Origin: Bifidobacteriaceae bacterium
Lineage (GTDB): Bacteria; Actinomycetota; Actinomycetes; Actinomycetales; WQXJ01
Assembly (NCBI GenBank): GCA_031278075.1
Contig: JAITLE010000146.1
Span: forward strand, 1 to 8,816
Length of the DNA: 8,816 nucleotides
Direction: 5' to 3'
The notes under the pieces are model-generated. The model made no database searches. It saw only the letters and a list, made by a program, of their open reading frames with translations, and was not told the DNA's origin. Below are positions 1-6,785 of this stretch, in pieces (within the stretch, counting starts at the first letter, position 1; the number at the start of each line of letters is the position of its first letter). A program made the position numbers and the translations under genes.

Positions 1-257
1 GGGAGAAGTGTAGGAATCGTCACGCCCACCCGCCTTAGGGCACTCCGGGAGGCGCGGCCCAAACTTCTCCGCTGGTCAATAGCGGGACCGCCACGCAGAT
101 CGAGCCGAAACCCCAACAAGCCGCGACCTGCTTGCCCCGCCGCTGACAGCCCGGGGCCAAACCCGGCCACGGCAGCGACATGGATGACTGTGAGTATGGG
201 CGTGGCCGATCTGGGATTGGCTGGCAGGGTTGGTGTTGGTCCCCTGGCCGGGCCGGG
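1..257. other. Left-end stretch without a convincing gene
   Basis: The + strand frame starting at base 1 stays open to a stop at 283-285, but its translation is rich in Pro, Arg and Gly, its third codon positions are not strongly G/C, and it runs antisense into the RidA gene, so I do not call it coding. The other two forward frames meet stops within the first 40 bases. An inverted repeat (2-9 with 63-70) is listed separately. I see no tRNA or rRNA. The stretch is most likely the region downstream of the leftward RidA gene, and it is cut by the window edge. Confidence 0.4.
2..70. repeat. 8-bp inverted repeat with long spacer
   Basis: GGAGAAGT at 2-9 is perfectly complementary to ACTTCTCC at 63-70, with 53 bases between. 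The span (69 bases) is close to a tRNA acceptor-stem distance, so I tested that idea on both strands. No canonical D-arm, anticodon arm or T-loop (GGTTCGA-type) could be placed. It may be chance or the base of a larger RNA structure. Confidence 0.25.
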
Positions 258-746
258 TCAGGGTGATTCGGTCAGCGTGACCTGAGCCTCGACCTCGACG
301 GGCCAGCCCAGCGGCAGCGCCGCGACGCCGTAGGCGACGCGGGCGTGGCGGCCCGCCTCGCCGAACACCGCCGCGATCAGCTCAGATGCGCCGTTCGCGA
401 CCCGCGGGTGCTCAGTGAAGTCGGGCGTGGACGCGACCATCACCGCCAGCCGGTCGAATTGCGCCACCTTGTCCAGGCCGCCTAGCGCGGCCCGGAGCGC
501 GGCGAGGATGTTGACGGCGGCGAGGCGCGCGGCATCGTGCCCCTGGTCAGCGGTCAAGTCGCGGCCTAGCAACCCCAAGAAGACGGCGCGGCCATCGCGG
601 GTGGGACCCTGGCCGGAGACGAAAGCGGTCCGGCCGCTGACGCGCACCGGGAGATAGGCGGCCAGCGGAGCGGCGGCGCGCGGCAATTCGATGCCGAGCG
701 CGGCGAGCGCCAGCTCGGGAGAAGGCGGGGACGAGTCTTGGGTCAT
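258..746 (-). CDS. RidA family protein (YjgF/YER057c/UK114 superfamily)
   Basis: This 162-residue protein belongs to the RidA superfamily, cytosolic trimers whose best-studied members hydrolyse reactive enamine/imine intermediates made by PLP enzymes. It resembles the longer subgroup (about 150-160 residues). The N-terminal helix region (about 10-30) is followed by the beta-hairpin VSGRTAFVSGQGP (36-48), then ARLAAVNILAALRAALGGLDKV (73-94). The conserved core includes STPDFTEHPRVANGASELI (106-124), FGEAGRHAR (128-136), and VAALPLGWPVEVEAQV (141-156). Arg136 aligns by eye with the substrate-binding Arg105 of E. coli RidA, and Glu153 lies in the usual VEVEA strand, so the active site seems intact. 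The ATG at 746 is supported by full-length family alignment and by a -10-like box just upstream. The gene is transcribed leftward, divergently from the surface-protein gene. The exact substrate cannot be told from sequence, and a true RidA activity is inferred from family only. Confidence 0.92.
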   Translation of the reverse strand: MTQDSSPPSPELALAALGIELPRAAAPLAAYLPVRVSGRTAFVSGQGPTRDGRAVFLGLLGRDLTADQGHDAARLAAVNILAALRAALGGLDKVAQFDRLAVMVASTPDFTEHPRVANGASELIAAVFGEAGRHARVAYGVAALPLGWPVEVEAQVTLTESP

Positions 747-758
747 CCTCCGAGTCTG
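747..758 (-). promoter_or_regulatory. Leaderless-type -10 box for the RidA gene
   Basis: Reading the minus strand, CAGACT (758-753) is followed by six bases, CGGAGG (752-747), and then the ATG. The box departs from TANNNT at its first base only. The GGAGG could be a Shine-Dalgarno sequence, but it touches the ATG with no spacer, so it is badly placed for that role. A leaderless start is the better reading. No clear -35 element is visible. Confidence 0.4.
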
Positions 759-781
759 CCAGGTCGGACGCGAGTTCGGAA

Positions 782-795
782 TTCACTCCGGTGAA
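782..795. promoter_or_regulatory. Small inverted repeat in the divergent region (possible operator)
   Basis: TTCAC (782-786) and GTGAA (791-795) form a perfect 5-bp inverted repeat around TCCG. It sits 36 bases upstream of the RidA start and between two divergent genes, where a dimeric regulator could bind. No regulator gene is in the window, and 5-bp arms can occur by chance. Confidence 0.2.
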
Positions 796-840
796 GTGGA
801 CGGAACCCTGCGGGAAATGATATTCGCCCCCAGCCAGGCG

Positions 841-882
841 GCGCGCACAAGCGTTGCACGTTCGATGTCTGCACTTGCGCGC
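841..882. repeat. Imperfect inverted repeat overlapping a candidate promoter
   Basis: GCGCGCACAAG (841-851) pairs with CTTGCGCGC (874-882) if two bases are bulged, leaving a spacer of 22 bases that contains TTGCAC and a second TGCAC. The right arm covers the candidate -35 element at 875-880, so it could be an operator or a hairpin in a transcript from further upstream. The function is inferred from position only. Confidence 0.3.
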
Positions 883-904
883 CGAGAGCCTTCGAGAATA
901 ACCT
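875..904 (+). promoter_or_regulatory. Candidate housekeeping-sigma promoter for the surface-protein gene
   Basis: TTGCGC (875-880) and TAACCT (899-904) are separated by 18 bases. The second element fits TANNNT and the first keeps the TTG core of a -35 box. A start near 911 would give a leader of about 50 bases with a ribosome binding site at 948-954. This is the only good match in the 217-base divergent spacer on this strand. Confidence 0.4.
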
Positions 905-947
905 AGTGGCTGGCCGTCGGATCTTGGTGCGGCCGTAGTCCCCCCAC

Positions 948-954
948 GGAAGGG
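948..954 (+). promoter_or_regulatory. Ribosome binding site supporting the ATG at 964
   Basis: GGAAGGG lies nine bases before the ATG at 964, a normal Shine-Dalgarno spacing. It favours translation of the whole fused reading frame, including the odd N-terminal LPVTG segment, over the alternative in-frame TTG at 1192. That TTG lies just before the signal-peptide-like region and has no visible binding site. Confidence 0.4.
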
Positions 955-963
955 TCCGGTGTC

Positions 964-3900
964 ATGGACGGTCTGCTCAGCGCGATAGGTTTCAATTCGC
1001 CGTTTTTCGGCGAGGTCGGAGAAGGCGGTTCGTTGACCGTCGATGTGCCGGTCACGGTGCGGGTGTTGGACACATCCGCGGGCGGGTTGCCGGTCACCGG
1101 GTTTGAGTGGTGGGCAGGTCTCGCGGCTGTCCTCCTGCTCGCCGCAGGGATCGTCCTGCGCGGCGCGGTCGGCCGGGCCGGGCGGCGGCTTTTGGCCACG
1201 ACGGGTCTCGCGCTGGTCGTCGCCGCGGTGGTCGTCGCGGTGAGCAGCGTGCCGGCGCAGGCCGCGGCCGGCGACGCCGTGCTGGTCACGATCGACAAAC
1301 ACCAGAGCCTGACCGGGCAAGTCAGCGTCTCCATCGACGTGTCCGCGCTCGAGTCGAAGGTGGTCGACGTGGACAACACCACCCCAGCCGCGTTCGACGC
1401 CGCGTTCGCGTTGGACGGCATCGCCGTCGGATCGGCGCCGGTGCGGGTCGGGTCGGTCGCCGACAAGGACTTCGCTGGCGAGTTGGTCTACGTGCTGGAC
1501 GTGCGGATAGCCGCCGACTTGGCGGTGGGTGATCACCACGCCGTCTCGCGGTTCACCGCGGTCGACGCCCGAGACGTGTTGGACGCGGTGACGGGCACCT
1601 TCGTCACCAAGTTGTACGACGGCACGGTCGCGATCAATCCGTTCGGGCCGGCGGCGTTGGTCGGCGTCCCGGCTGGGCAGGATGTGCGCCTGACCGCTGC
1701 CAGTTTCGCCCTGGCCAGTGCGGACGCCGGCGCCGCGGTGCCGGTCGAGGTGACGGCCGAAGGAATCACCGGCGAAGACGCGTGGCGGTATCGGCTGGGC
1801 TCGGAGTTGCGGGCGGTCGCGGCCGACGGCCTGACCCAAGCCGTCGTGGACGTCGCGCCGCGGGAGCTGCCGATCGCGGGGCTGACCGCCCAAGAGAAGG
1901 TCTATGACGGGGGCGTCGCGGCGGCGCTGACCGGCGTGGCCACGCTCGGTGCTGGCGTGGTGGCCGGCGATCAAGTGTCGCTGACGGTGAGCGGCACGCC
2001 CGTCGGGGAGTTCGCCGACAAAGCCGCCGGGGTGGACAAGCCTGTCACGGTGGACGGCGCGGTGTTCACGCTGACCGGGTCCGGCGCCGGCAACTACACC
2101 CTCGGTGAGTTCCCGGTCTTGACCGCGACCATCAAACCCAAGCCGTTGGCGGTGACTGGGCTGACCGCCCAGAGCAAGACATATGACGGAACCGTCCAGG
2201 CGAACCTCAGCGGGACTCCCGGATTGGACAGCGCCGCCGTCGTGGGAGGCGACTCTGTGTCCATCGCCGTCGCAGGCGCCCCCGTCGCGTCCTTCGCGAC
2301 CAAGGACGCGGGCGAGGACAAGGTGGTGACCGTGTCCGGCCTCGGGCTTTCCCTCGCCGGGGCCGACAGCGGCAACTACACGTTGACGGCGCTGGGCCAG
2401 CTGACCACTGACATCAAACCGGCGCCGGTCACGTTCACGGGGACGGTCGCAGCCGAACGGGAGACCGGCGATGCCGTCGCCGCAAGCTTCACTCTCAGTG
2501 CGACTGGGCTGGGGTCTTTCAGCGGAGTTGTCGCGGGCGAGTCGTTGACCTTGGCCTTGTCCGGCATCACCGGGGTGGTTCCGGAGGGCGACCCGCCGAA
2601 TTTCAACGTTGAGGGCACCTTCGACGCCGTGGTGACGGGGACATTCGGTTTGACGGCGGGGACGGGGACCAGCGTGGCGAACTACGAGTTGGCGGACGAT
2701 CCGCCGGTCCGGGTGACTGTGGCGGGGTTCGACATCGTGCTGACGGCCACCGTGAGCGTGGCGGATCAGACCGTCGGCCTGAACAAGTATTTCGCCAACG
2801 GCTACACGGTCGACTGGGGCGACAACTCGACGCCTGAAGCTGCGGGAACACTGAACCATTCCTACGGCGCCACGGGCGTCTACCAGATCACGCTCGCGTC
2901 TGAGGAGACGGGCCAGCAGCGTTGGCGGTTCGGCTCGGCGGTGACGACGGGGCTGGTTCCGGAGGCCCGCACGAACGCGAGCAAGGTGGTGGTCGCGAAG
3001 ATGCCGCGGATGGAGCGGTTCATGAACGCCGGGGCGCCGGGCGACAACTTCTTCGCCAGTTTCAACGAGGCGGGGGCCCTGTCCGGACTGCCCGAGGGGT
3101 CGTTCAACACTAAGGGGATCACCAGCGTCGGGGCCAACTACTTCGGCGCCTTCAACCTCCATGGGGCTTTGACGAGCCTGCCGGACGGGTCATTCAACAC
3201 GAGCGACATCACCTCCGTCGGAGAGGAGTTCTTCCGCAGGTTCAACAGTTACGGGAGCCTAACCCGCCTGCCTGCGGGATCGTTCGAAACGGGGAATATC
3301 ACCTCTGTCGAGGACCACTTCTTCTCTGCGTTCAACGACAACGGCGCCTTGACCACTCTGCCGGTTGGCTCGTTCGACACGGGGAATGTCACCTCGGTCG
3401 GGGACTACTTCTTCTCTGGGTTCAACCACAACGGCGCTTTGACCACTCTGCCGGTTGGTTCGTTCGACATCTCGGGAATCAACGGCGAGGCGCCCGACTA
3501 CTTCTTCTACAGTTTCAACTCCGAGGGGTCCTTGCAGAGCCTGCCAGTCGGCTCGTTCGACACGAGCGACATAACGGTGGCAGGCGCCAGCTTCTTCGCC
3601 TGGTTCAACGAGTCGGGGGACTTGAAAACTTTGCCGGGCGGCGCGTTCACCACGAACGCCATCACCAAAGCGGGGGACTCCTTCTTTGAGTCGTTCAACG
3701 CCGGCGGGGACTTGGTCGTTCTGCCAGAAGGTTCCTTCAGGACCCACAACATCAACGCTGCGGGCGTGGGCTTCTTCAAGGAGTTCAACTATGAGGGACA
3801 TTATCTGACAGCTCTGCCTTTCGGTTCGTTCCAGCTCAGCCCGATGAGTTCCGTTCCCGCTGAGTTCTTTAAAGGATTCAACAATTCTGGTGGCTTGACG

Positions 3901-4563
3901 AGCTTGCCGAACAGCTCGTTCAACACCAGTGCGATCGAGACCGTCGGGGCGGACTTTTTCGCCGCCTTCAATAGGTTTGGTCAGCTGACAAGTCTGCCGG
4001 AGGGCTCGTTTGACACCAGCCAGATCAAGGCCGAGGGGGGTCAGTTCTTCGCGTACTTCAACTATGGCGGCGCGCTTCAGAGCCTGCCGGTCGGGTCGTT
4101 CCAGACGAACGGGCTGGTCCAGGTCGGGGACGGGTTCTTTCGGCAGTTCAACTCCTCAGGGAAGTTGACTAGTCTGCCGGCGCTGTCTTTCAACACCACA
4201 GCGATCAAGACTGCGGGTCGCTATTTCTTCTTCGCGTTCAACTCTAGCGGCGCGTTGACGAGCCTGCCCGAGGAATCGTTCGACACGAGCTCTATCACCG
4301 CCGTTGGAAGCTCCTTCTTCGCGAGCTTCAACTCCGAGGGCGACTTGACCCATGTGCCGGTCAGCTTCAAGTGGCCGCAGCTGACGCTGGAGCAGGTCGA
4401 CCTGGCCGGCAACTTCCAGCGGGCGTTCAACTCGTCGACGTTGATTGACAGGGAGGCGGCGCATATCGTCAACGATTGCCCGGCGCCGTCCGAAAACAGG
4501 TATACGTTTAATTTCGGTCAACCGGGAACTACCGGGCTTCCTTACAGTTGGCTGGGCTCTTGA
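964..4563 (+). CDS. Large surface/secreted protein with YDG-type repeats and BspA/LRR-like 30-residue repeats
   Basis: This 1199-residue protein is probably exported and may act in adhesion or host/matrix contact, an inference from architecture only. In order: residues 1-75 contain LPVTG (42-46), a hydrophobic stretch (49-65) and RAGRR (71-75), resembling a C-terminal sortase signal. Residues 73-101 resemble a signal peptide ending in PAQAAA. About 103-210 is an Ig-like region. YDG/MBG-type repeats follow at about 215-298, 305-390 and 399-485 (signatures KLYDGT, KVYDGG, KTYDGT), with a weaker fourth at 491-585. A PKD-like domain lies at 590-648 (YTVDWGD, HSYGATGVYQITL). Fifteen repeats of about 30 residues fill 694-1133, with consensus FFxxFNxxGxLTSLPxGSFxTxxIxxVG. 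A short cap ends in LPYSWLGS. The only cysteine is Cys1172. There is no C-terminal anchor. The repeat region is less G+C rich (58% in one 60-base line counted) than the helicase (67%). The start rests on an ATG with an upstream GGAAGGG; TTG at 1192 is the alternative. The 3' end overlaps the convergent helicase gene. Confidence 0.85.
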   Translation: MDGLLSAIGFNSPFFGEVGEGGSLTVDVPVTVRVLDTSAGGLPVTGFEWWAGLAAVLLLAAGIVLRGAVGRAGRRLLATTGLALVVAAVVVAVSSVPAQAAAGDAVLVTIDKHQSLTGQVSVSIDVSALESKVVDVDNTTPAAFDAAFALDGIAVGSAPVRVGSVADKDFAGELVYVLDVRIAADLAVGDHHAVSRFTAVDARDVLDAVTGTFVTKLYDGTVAINPFGPAALVGVPAGQDVRLTAASFALASADAGAAVPVEVTAEGITGEDAWRYRLGSELRAVAADGLTQAVVDVAPRELPIAGLTAQEKVYDGGVAAALTGVATLGAGVVAGDQVSLTVSGTPVGEFADKAAGVDKPVTVDGAVFTLTGSGAGNYTLGEFPVLTATIKPKPLAVTGLTAQSKTYDGTVQANLSGTPGLDSAAVVGGDSVSIAVAGAPVASFATKDAGEDKVVTVSGLGLSLAGADSGNYTLTALGQLTTDIKPAPVTFTGTVAAERETGDAVAASFTLSATGLGSFSGVVAGESLTLALSGITGVVPEGDPPNFNVEGTFDAVVTGTFGLTAGTGTSVANYELADDPPVRVTVAGFDIVLTATVSVADQTVGLNKYFANGYTVDWGDNSTPEAAGTLNHSYGATGVYQITLASEETGQQRWRFGSAVTTGLVPEARTNASKVVVAKMPRMERFMNAGAPGDNFFASFNEAGALSGLPEGSFNTKGITSVGANYFGAFNLHGALTSLPDGSFNTSDITSVGEEFFRRFNSYGSLTRLPAGSFETGNITSVEDHFFSAFNDNGALTTLPVGSFDTGNVTSVGDYFFSGFNHNGALTTLPVGSFDISGINGEAPDYFFYSFNSEGSLQSLPVGSFDTSDITVAGASFFAWFNESGDLKTLPGGAFTTNAITKAGDSFFESFNAGGDLVVLPEGSFRTHNINAAGVGFFKEFNYEGHYLTALPFGSFQLSPMSSVPAEFFKGFNNSGGLTSLPNSSFNTSAIETVGADFFAAFNRFGQLTSLPEGSFDTSQIKAEGGQFFAYFNYGGALQSLPVGSFQTNGLVQVGDGFFRQFNSSGKLTSLPALSFNTTAIKTAGRYFFFAFNSSGALTSLPEESFDTSSITAVGSSFFASFNSEGDLTHVPVSFKWPQLTLEQVDLAGNFQRAFNSSTLIDREAAHIVNDCPAPSENRYTFNFGQPGTTGLPYSWLGS
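1087..1188 (+). other. Sortase-type cell-wall sorting signal at the wrong end of the protein
   Basis: Residues 42-75 of the surface protein read LPVTG, then an aromatic/hydrophobic membrane segment (FEWWAGLAAVLLLAAGIVL), then RGAVGRAGRR. This is the order found at the extreme C-terminus of sortase substrates. The residues before it (SLTVDVPVTVRVLDTSAGG) look like the last strand of an Ig-like domain plus a linker. I infer a remnant of a neighbouring surface protein, fused in frame after loss of its stop and most of its coding sequence. Confidence 0.6.
1174..1266 (+). other. Signal-peptide-like segment inside the surface protein
   Basis: Residues 71-101 show arginines (RAGRR), a hydrophobic core (LLATTGLALVVAAVVVAV) and a c-region SSVPAQAAA with an AQA/A cleavage pattern. 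The sequence after it is soluble and domain-like. An in-frame TTG at 1192 (residue 77) could start translation but would leave out the arginines, so an upstream start is needed for a complete signal peptide. If translation begins at 964 the two hydrophobic stretches would form a membrane hairpin with the arginines inside. Confidence 0.6.
1606..2718 (+). repeat. YDG/MBG-type domain repeats (three clear, one weak)
   Basis: The encoded repeats of roughly 85 residues each carry a YDG signature near their start and a Y-x-L strand and a linker such as IKPKPLAVTGLTAQ at their end. Units two and three (about 1876-2418) are the most alike: GLTAQEKVYDGG/GLTAQSKTYDGT, then VVAGD/VVGGD, SLTVSGTPV/SIAVAGAPV, and GNYTL in both. 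The fourth (about 2434-2718) has lost the YDG signature but keeps VVAGESLTLALSG and ANYEL. Such domains usually build extended stalks on surface proteins. Confidence 0.7.
3043..4362 (+). repeat. Tandem array of fifteen ~90-bp units encoding BspA/LRR-like repeats
   Basis: The FN pair recurs at residues 700, 730, 760, 790, 820, 851, 881, 911, 941, 972, 1002, 1032, 1062, 1092 and 1122, i.e. every 30 residues with two single-residue insertions. A degenerate FN lies at 1155. The pattern of alternating aromatic, Asn and LxxLP positions resembles BspA/DUF285-type leucine-rich repeats, whose usual unit is shorter (about 22-24 residues). Bases 3291-3380 and 3381-3470 differ at only about nine of 90 positions, which points to a recent unit duplication. 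Confidence 0.85.
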
Positions 4564-6773
4564 CCGCCCGCGGCCGCCTGGGACGAGGACCTGGGGCCGG
4601 CCAACTGGGCGATCTCCACCAGGTTCTGCCATTCGTCGAGCAGTGAGGAGTCCACCTCCCGGATGGTTTGCGCAAGCCATTCGACGGTGTCAGCGAGCTG
4701 AGACCGCGCCGCGGGCGGCGCGGTGCGAGCCAGGGCGTGATAGGCGTCGGTCAGGTAACGCAAGAGGACGCCCTCGGATCGGGCCAAGCCGTAGCGGGAC
4801 ACGAATTCATTGAAGGTCTGCGCCCGTTCGCGCATCTCACGCACGATCGACTTCGGCGTCAATTCGTGAGGCGCGACCCATGGGCGCCCGCGGCTGTACA
4901 AGGTCAGGGCGGCCTCCAAGAATTCGGCCAACGGGCGTGGATAAGTCACGTCGTCGAGAGCGTTCATGCGTTCCAAATAGTCCATCCCCTCCGCCTTCAT
5001 GCGGGCCAGCGCCTCCGTCTTCGCCGCCTTTTCCTGCGCGATCAGGATCGCGACCGGCGGCTCGAGCGTCGCCTCGAAGACCGAGACCACATCCAACGCG
5101 TAGTCAGGTGATGCCGGGTCCAGCAGATCGCACGCGGCCAGCCCGAACAGGGCGAGCGGCTGGCTGAGCGTGAAATCGTCCGGCAGCTCCACCGCGAGGG
5201 CGACCCGGCCCGGCGTGTGTGTGACCACGCCGGCGACCTTCAGCGAGTGGTAGATCCGGCACGCGTCCCTGACCAGGGGATTACGAGGACGCCGCGGCTC
5301 GTGGTTGTCGGTCAGCAGGCGCCAAGCGGCGCCGACCGGGTCGTCGGCGCGGGAGAACAGCTCCAGCACCATCGCGTGCGTGACGCGCATCCGGGAGGCC
5401 AAAGGCTCCGGCGCGGCGGCGACCAGTTTCTCGAAAGTCTCCTTTGACCAGGACACTTTGCTCTTCTCCCGTTGCCCGATGCCGTCCGCTGCGCCGCCTT
5501 GCCCGCCCGGCCGGCGCCCGCCCACGCCGCCCGAACCCCCTTGGGGCGATCCGCGCGGAGACTTCGGTTTGCGGCCTGCCGCCTCGTCACGGATCGCCTT
5601 GGCGTTCGCCCAGGCGCGGTCGATCTCGTGTTCGGGCGCTTGGACCACCACGTGGCCCTCGGTGTCGAACCCGGCCCGGCCGGCGCGCCCGGCGATCTGA
5701 TGGAACTCGCGGGCGCCGAGCCTCCGCTGGCGCCGCCCGTCAAACTTCACCAGCGAGGTCAACACAACCGTCTTGATCGGCATGTTGATCCCGACGCCCA
5801 AGGTGTCGGTGCCGGAGATCACGCTGAGGAGTCCCTCGCCCGCGAGTTTCTCCACCAGCCGGCGGTATCGGGGCAGCATCCCGGCGTGGTGGAGCCCAAT
5901 GCCTTTGCGCAGGAGTTTCGACAGCGTGGCGCCGAAGCCCGCGCCGAACCGGAAGTCGCCGATGCCGTCCCGCAACGCCGCCTGCTGCTCCTTGCCCGCG
6001 AGCGGCAGGGCGCCCATGAGACCCGCCAACTCGACAGCCTCGCGTTGCGTGAACTGCACCACATACGCCGGGGTCAAGCCATCCTTGACCAGGCCGGTGA
6101 TCAGCTGGGGGAGCCGGGTCACCTCATAGGCGAAGGTCAGCGGCACGGGCCTCGGGGCGTCGGTGATCGGGGTGGCGCGGCGCCCGGTGCGCCGCTCCAA
6201 GTCGCGGACGAAGAAGTCGACGTTCCCCAAAGTGGCGCTCATGAGCAGGAACTGGGCGGTCGGCATCGTGAGCAGGGGGACCTGCCACGCCCAACCGCGG
6301 TCGGGGTCGGAGTAGAAGTGGAACTCGTCCATGACAACGGTCGCGAACGGCGTGGCGGCGCCTTCCCTCAATGCGCGATTCGCCAGCACCTCGGCGGTGC
6401 AACAGATGACGGGCGCCTCCGGGTTGACGGTGGCGTCGCCCGTGGCGAGTCCGACGCGTTCCGGGCCGAACAGGTCGATCAATTCGAAGAATTTCTCGCT
6501 GACGAGGGCCTTGATCGGGGCGGTGTAGACGCCGCGCCGGCCGGCGGCGAGCGCGAGCGCGAGCGCCCCGGCCGCCGCCAAGGACTTGCCAGATCCGGTC
6601 GGGGTGCCCAAGATGACGTGTTCGCCGGCGGCGAGCGCCACCAACGCGTCCTCTTGGTGCCGGTACAGACTGAAACCCTCTTGCTCGGCCCAGTCCGTGA
6701 ACCCGTACAGGGCGTCTTCTGCCACAGTGTCGGCCGCGTCCTGGCCCCCGTCCGGCAAGTGGTCGATCAACAC
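4542..6773 (-). CDS. Ski2/Mtr4-like DExH-box RNA helicase with DUF3516-type C-terminus
   Basis: This 743-residue superfamily 2 ATP-dependent helicase probably unwinds RNA in processing or decay, a role inferred from family. Motifs in order: Q-motif glutamine at Gln40 (LYRHQEDAL); motif I GTPTGSGKS (56-64, Lys63); Ia TAPIKALVSEKF (84-95); motif II DEFH (149-152), a DExH box; III SAT (179-181); HHAGMLPRYRR (295-305); V GTDTLGVGINMP (321-332); VI HQIAGRAGRAG (358-368). All catalytic residues look intact. A Gly/Arg/Pro-rich linker (about 401-434) joins the core to a C-terminal region (about 440-722) matching actinobacterial DUF3516, with SYALDVVSV-like, TPKSIVREMRERA and LARSEGVLLRYL blocks and VDSSLLDEWQNL near the end. 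The GTG at 6773 follows a -10-like box by six bases. The stop (TAA, 4544-4542) lies inside the 3' end of the convergent surface gene. Family members I recall are rather longer, about 830-850 residues. Confidence 0.93.
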   Translation of the reverse strand: MLIDHLPDGGQDAADTVAEDALYGFTDWAEQEGFSLYRHQEDALVALAAGEHVILGTPTGSGKSLAAAGALALALAAGRRGVYTAPIKALVSEKFFELIDLFGPERVGLATGDATVNPEAPVICCTAEVLANRALREGAATPFATVVMDEFHFYSDPDRGWAWQVPLLTMPTAQFLLMSATLGNVDFFVRDLERRTGRRATPITDAPRPVPLTFAYEVTRLPQLITGLVKDGLTPAYVVQFTQREAVELAGLMGALPLAGKEQQAALRDGIGDFRFGAGFGATLSKLLRKGIGLHHAGMLPRYRRLVEKLAGEGLLSVISGTDTLGVGINMPIKTVVLTSLVKFDGRRQRRLGAREFHQIAGRAGRAGFDTEGHVVVQAPEHEIDRAWANAKAIRDEAAGRKPKSPRGSPQGGSGGVGGRRPGGQGGAADGIGQREKSKVSWSKETFEKLVAAAPEPLASRMRVTHAMVLELFSRADDPVGAAWRLLTDNHEPRRPRNPLVRDACRIYHSLKVAGVVTHTPGRVALAVELPDDFTLSQPLALFGLAACDLLDPASPDYALDVVSVFEATLEPPVAILIAQEKAAKTEALARMKAEGMDYLERMNALDDVTYPRPLAEFLEAALTLYSRGRPWVAPHELTPKSIVREMRERAQTFNEFVSRYGLARSEGVLLRYLTDAYHALARTAPPAARSQLADTVEWLAQTIREVDSSLLDEWQNLVEIAQLAGPRSSSQAAAGGQEPSQL

Positions 6774-6785
6774 ACCACAACCCTA
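6774..6785 (-). promoter_or_regulatory. Leaderless-type -10 box for the helicase gene
   Basis: On the minus strand TAGGGT (6785-6780), a match to TANNNT, is followed by six bases (6779-6774) and then the GTG start at 6773. No Shine-Dalgarno sequence at normal spacing is visible, which fits a transcript beginning at the start codon. This spacing supports GTG 6773 as the true start. Confidence 0.5.

Noticed and set aside
2..70. Possible tRNA suggested by a 7-8 bp stem spanning 69 bases
   Set aside because: No D-arm, anticodon arm or standard T-loop could be placed on either strand.
244..261. Six-base-pair hairpin (CTGGCC with GGGTCAG, one wobble) at the RidA stop codon as a terminator
   Set aside because: The stem is short, overlaps the stop codon and has no T-run; in such G/C-rich sequence it is within chance expectation.
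1..285. Open + frame from the window edge to a stop at 283-285
   Set aside because: The composition is not gene-like, it lacks G/C-biased third positions, and it overlaps the RidA gene antisense. A partial gene end cannot be excluded fully.
547..3162. 871-codon open frame on the minus strand across RidA and the surface gene
   Set aside because: Its product is rich in Arg, Asp, His and Gly without recognisable motifs, and it runs antisense to two well-supported genes. High G+C sequence commonly leaves such frames open.
3043..4362. Non-coding satellite or CRISPR-like repeat
   Set aside because: The 90-base period is coding, in frame, with conservation strongest at the protein level.
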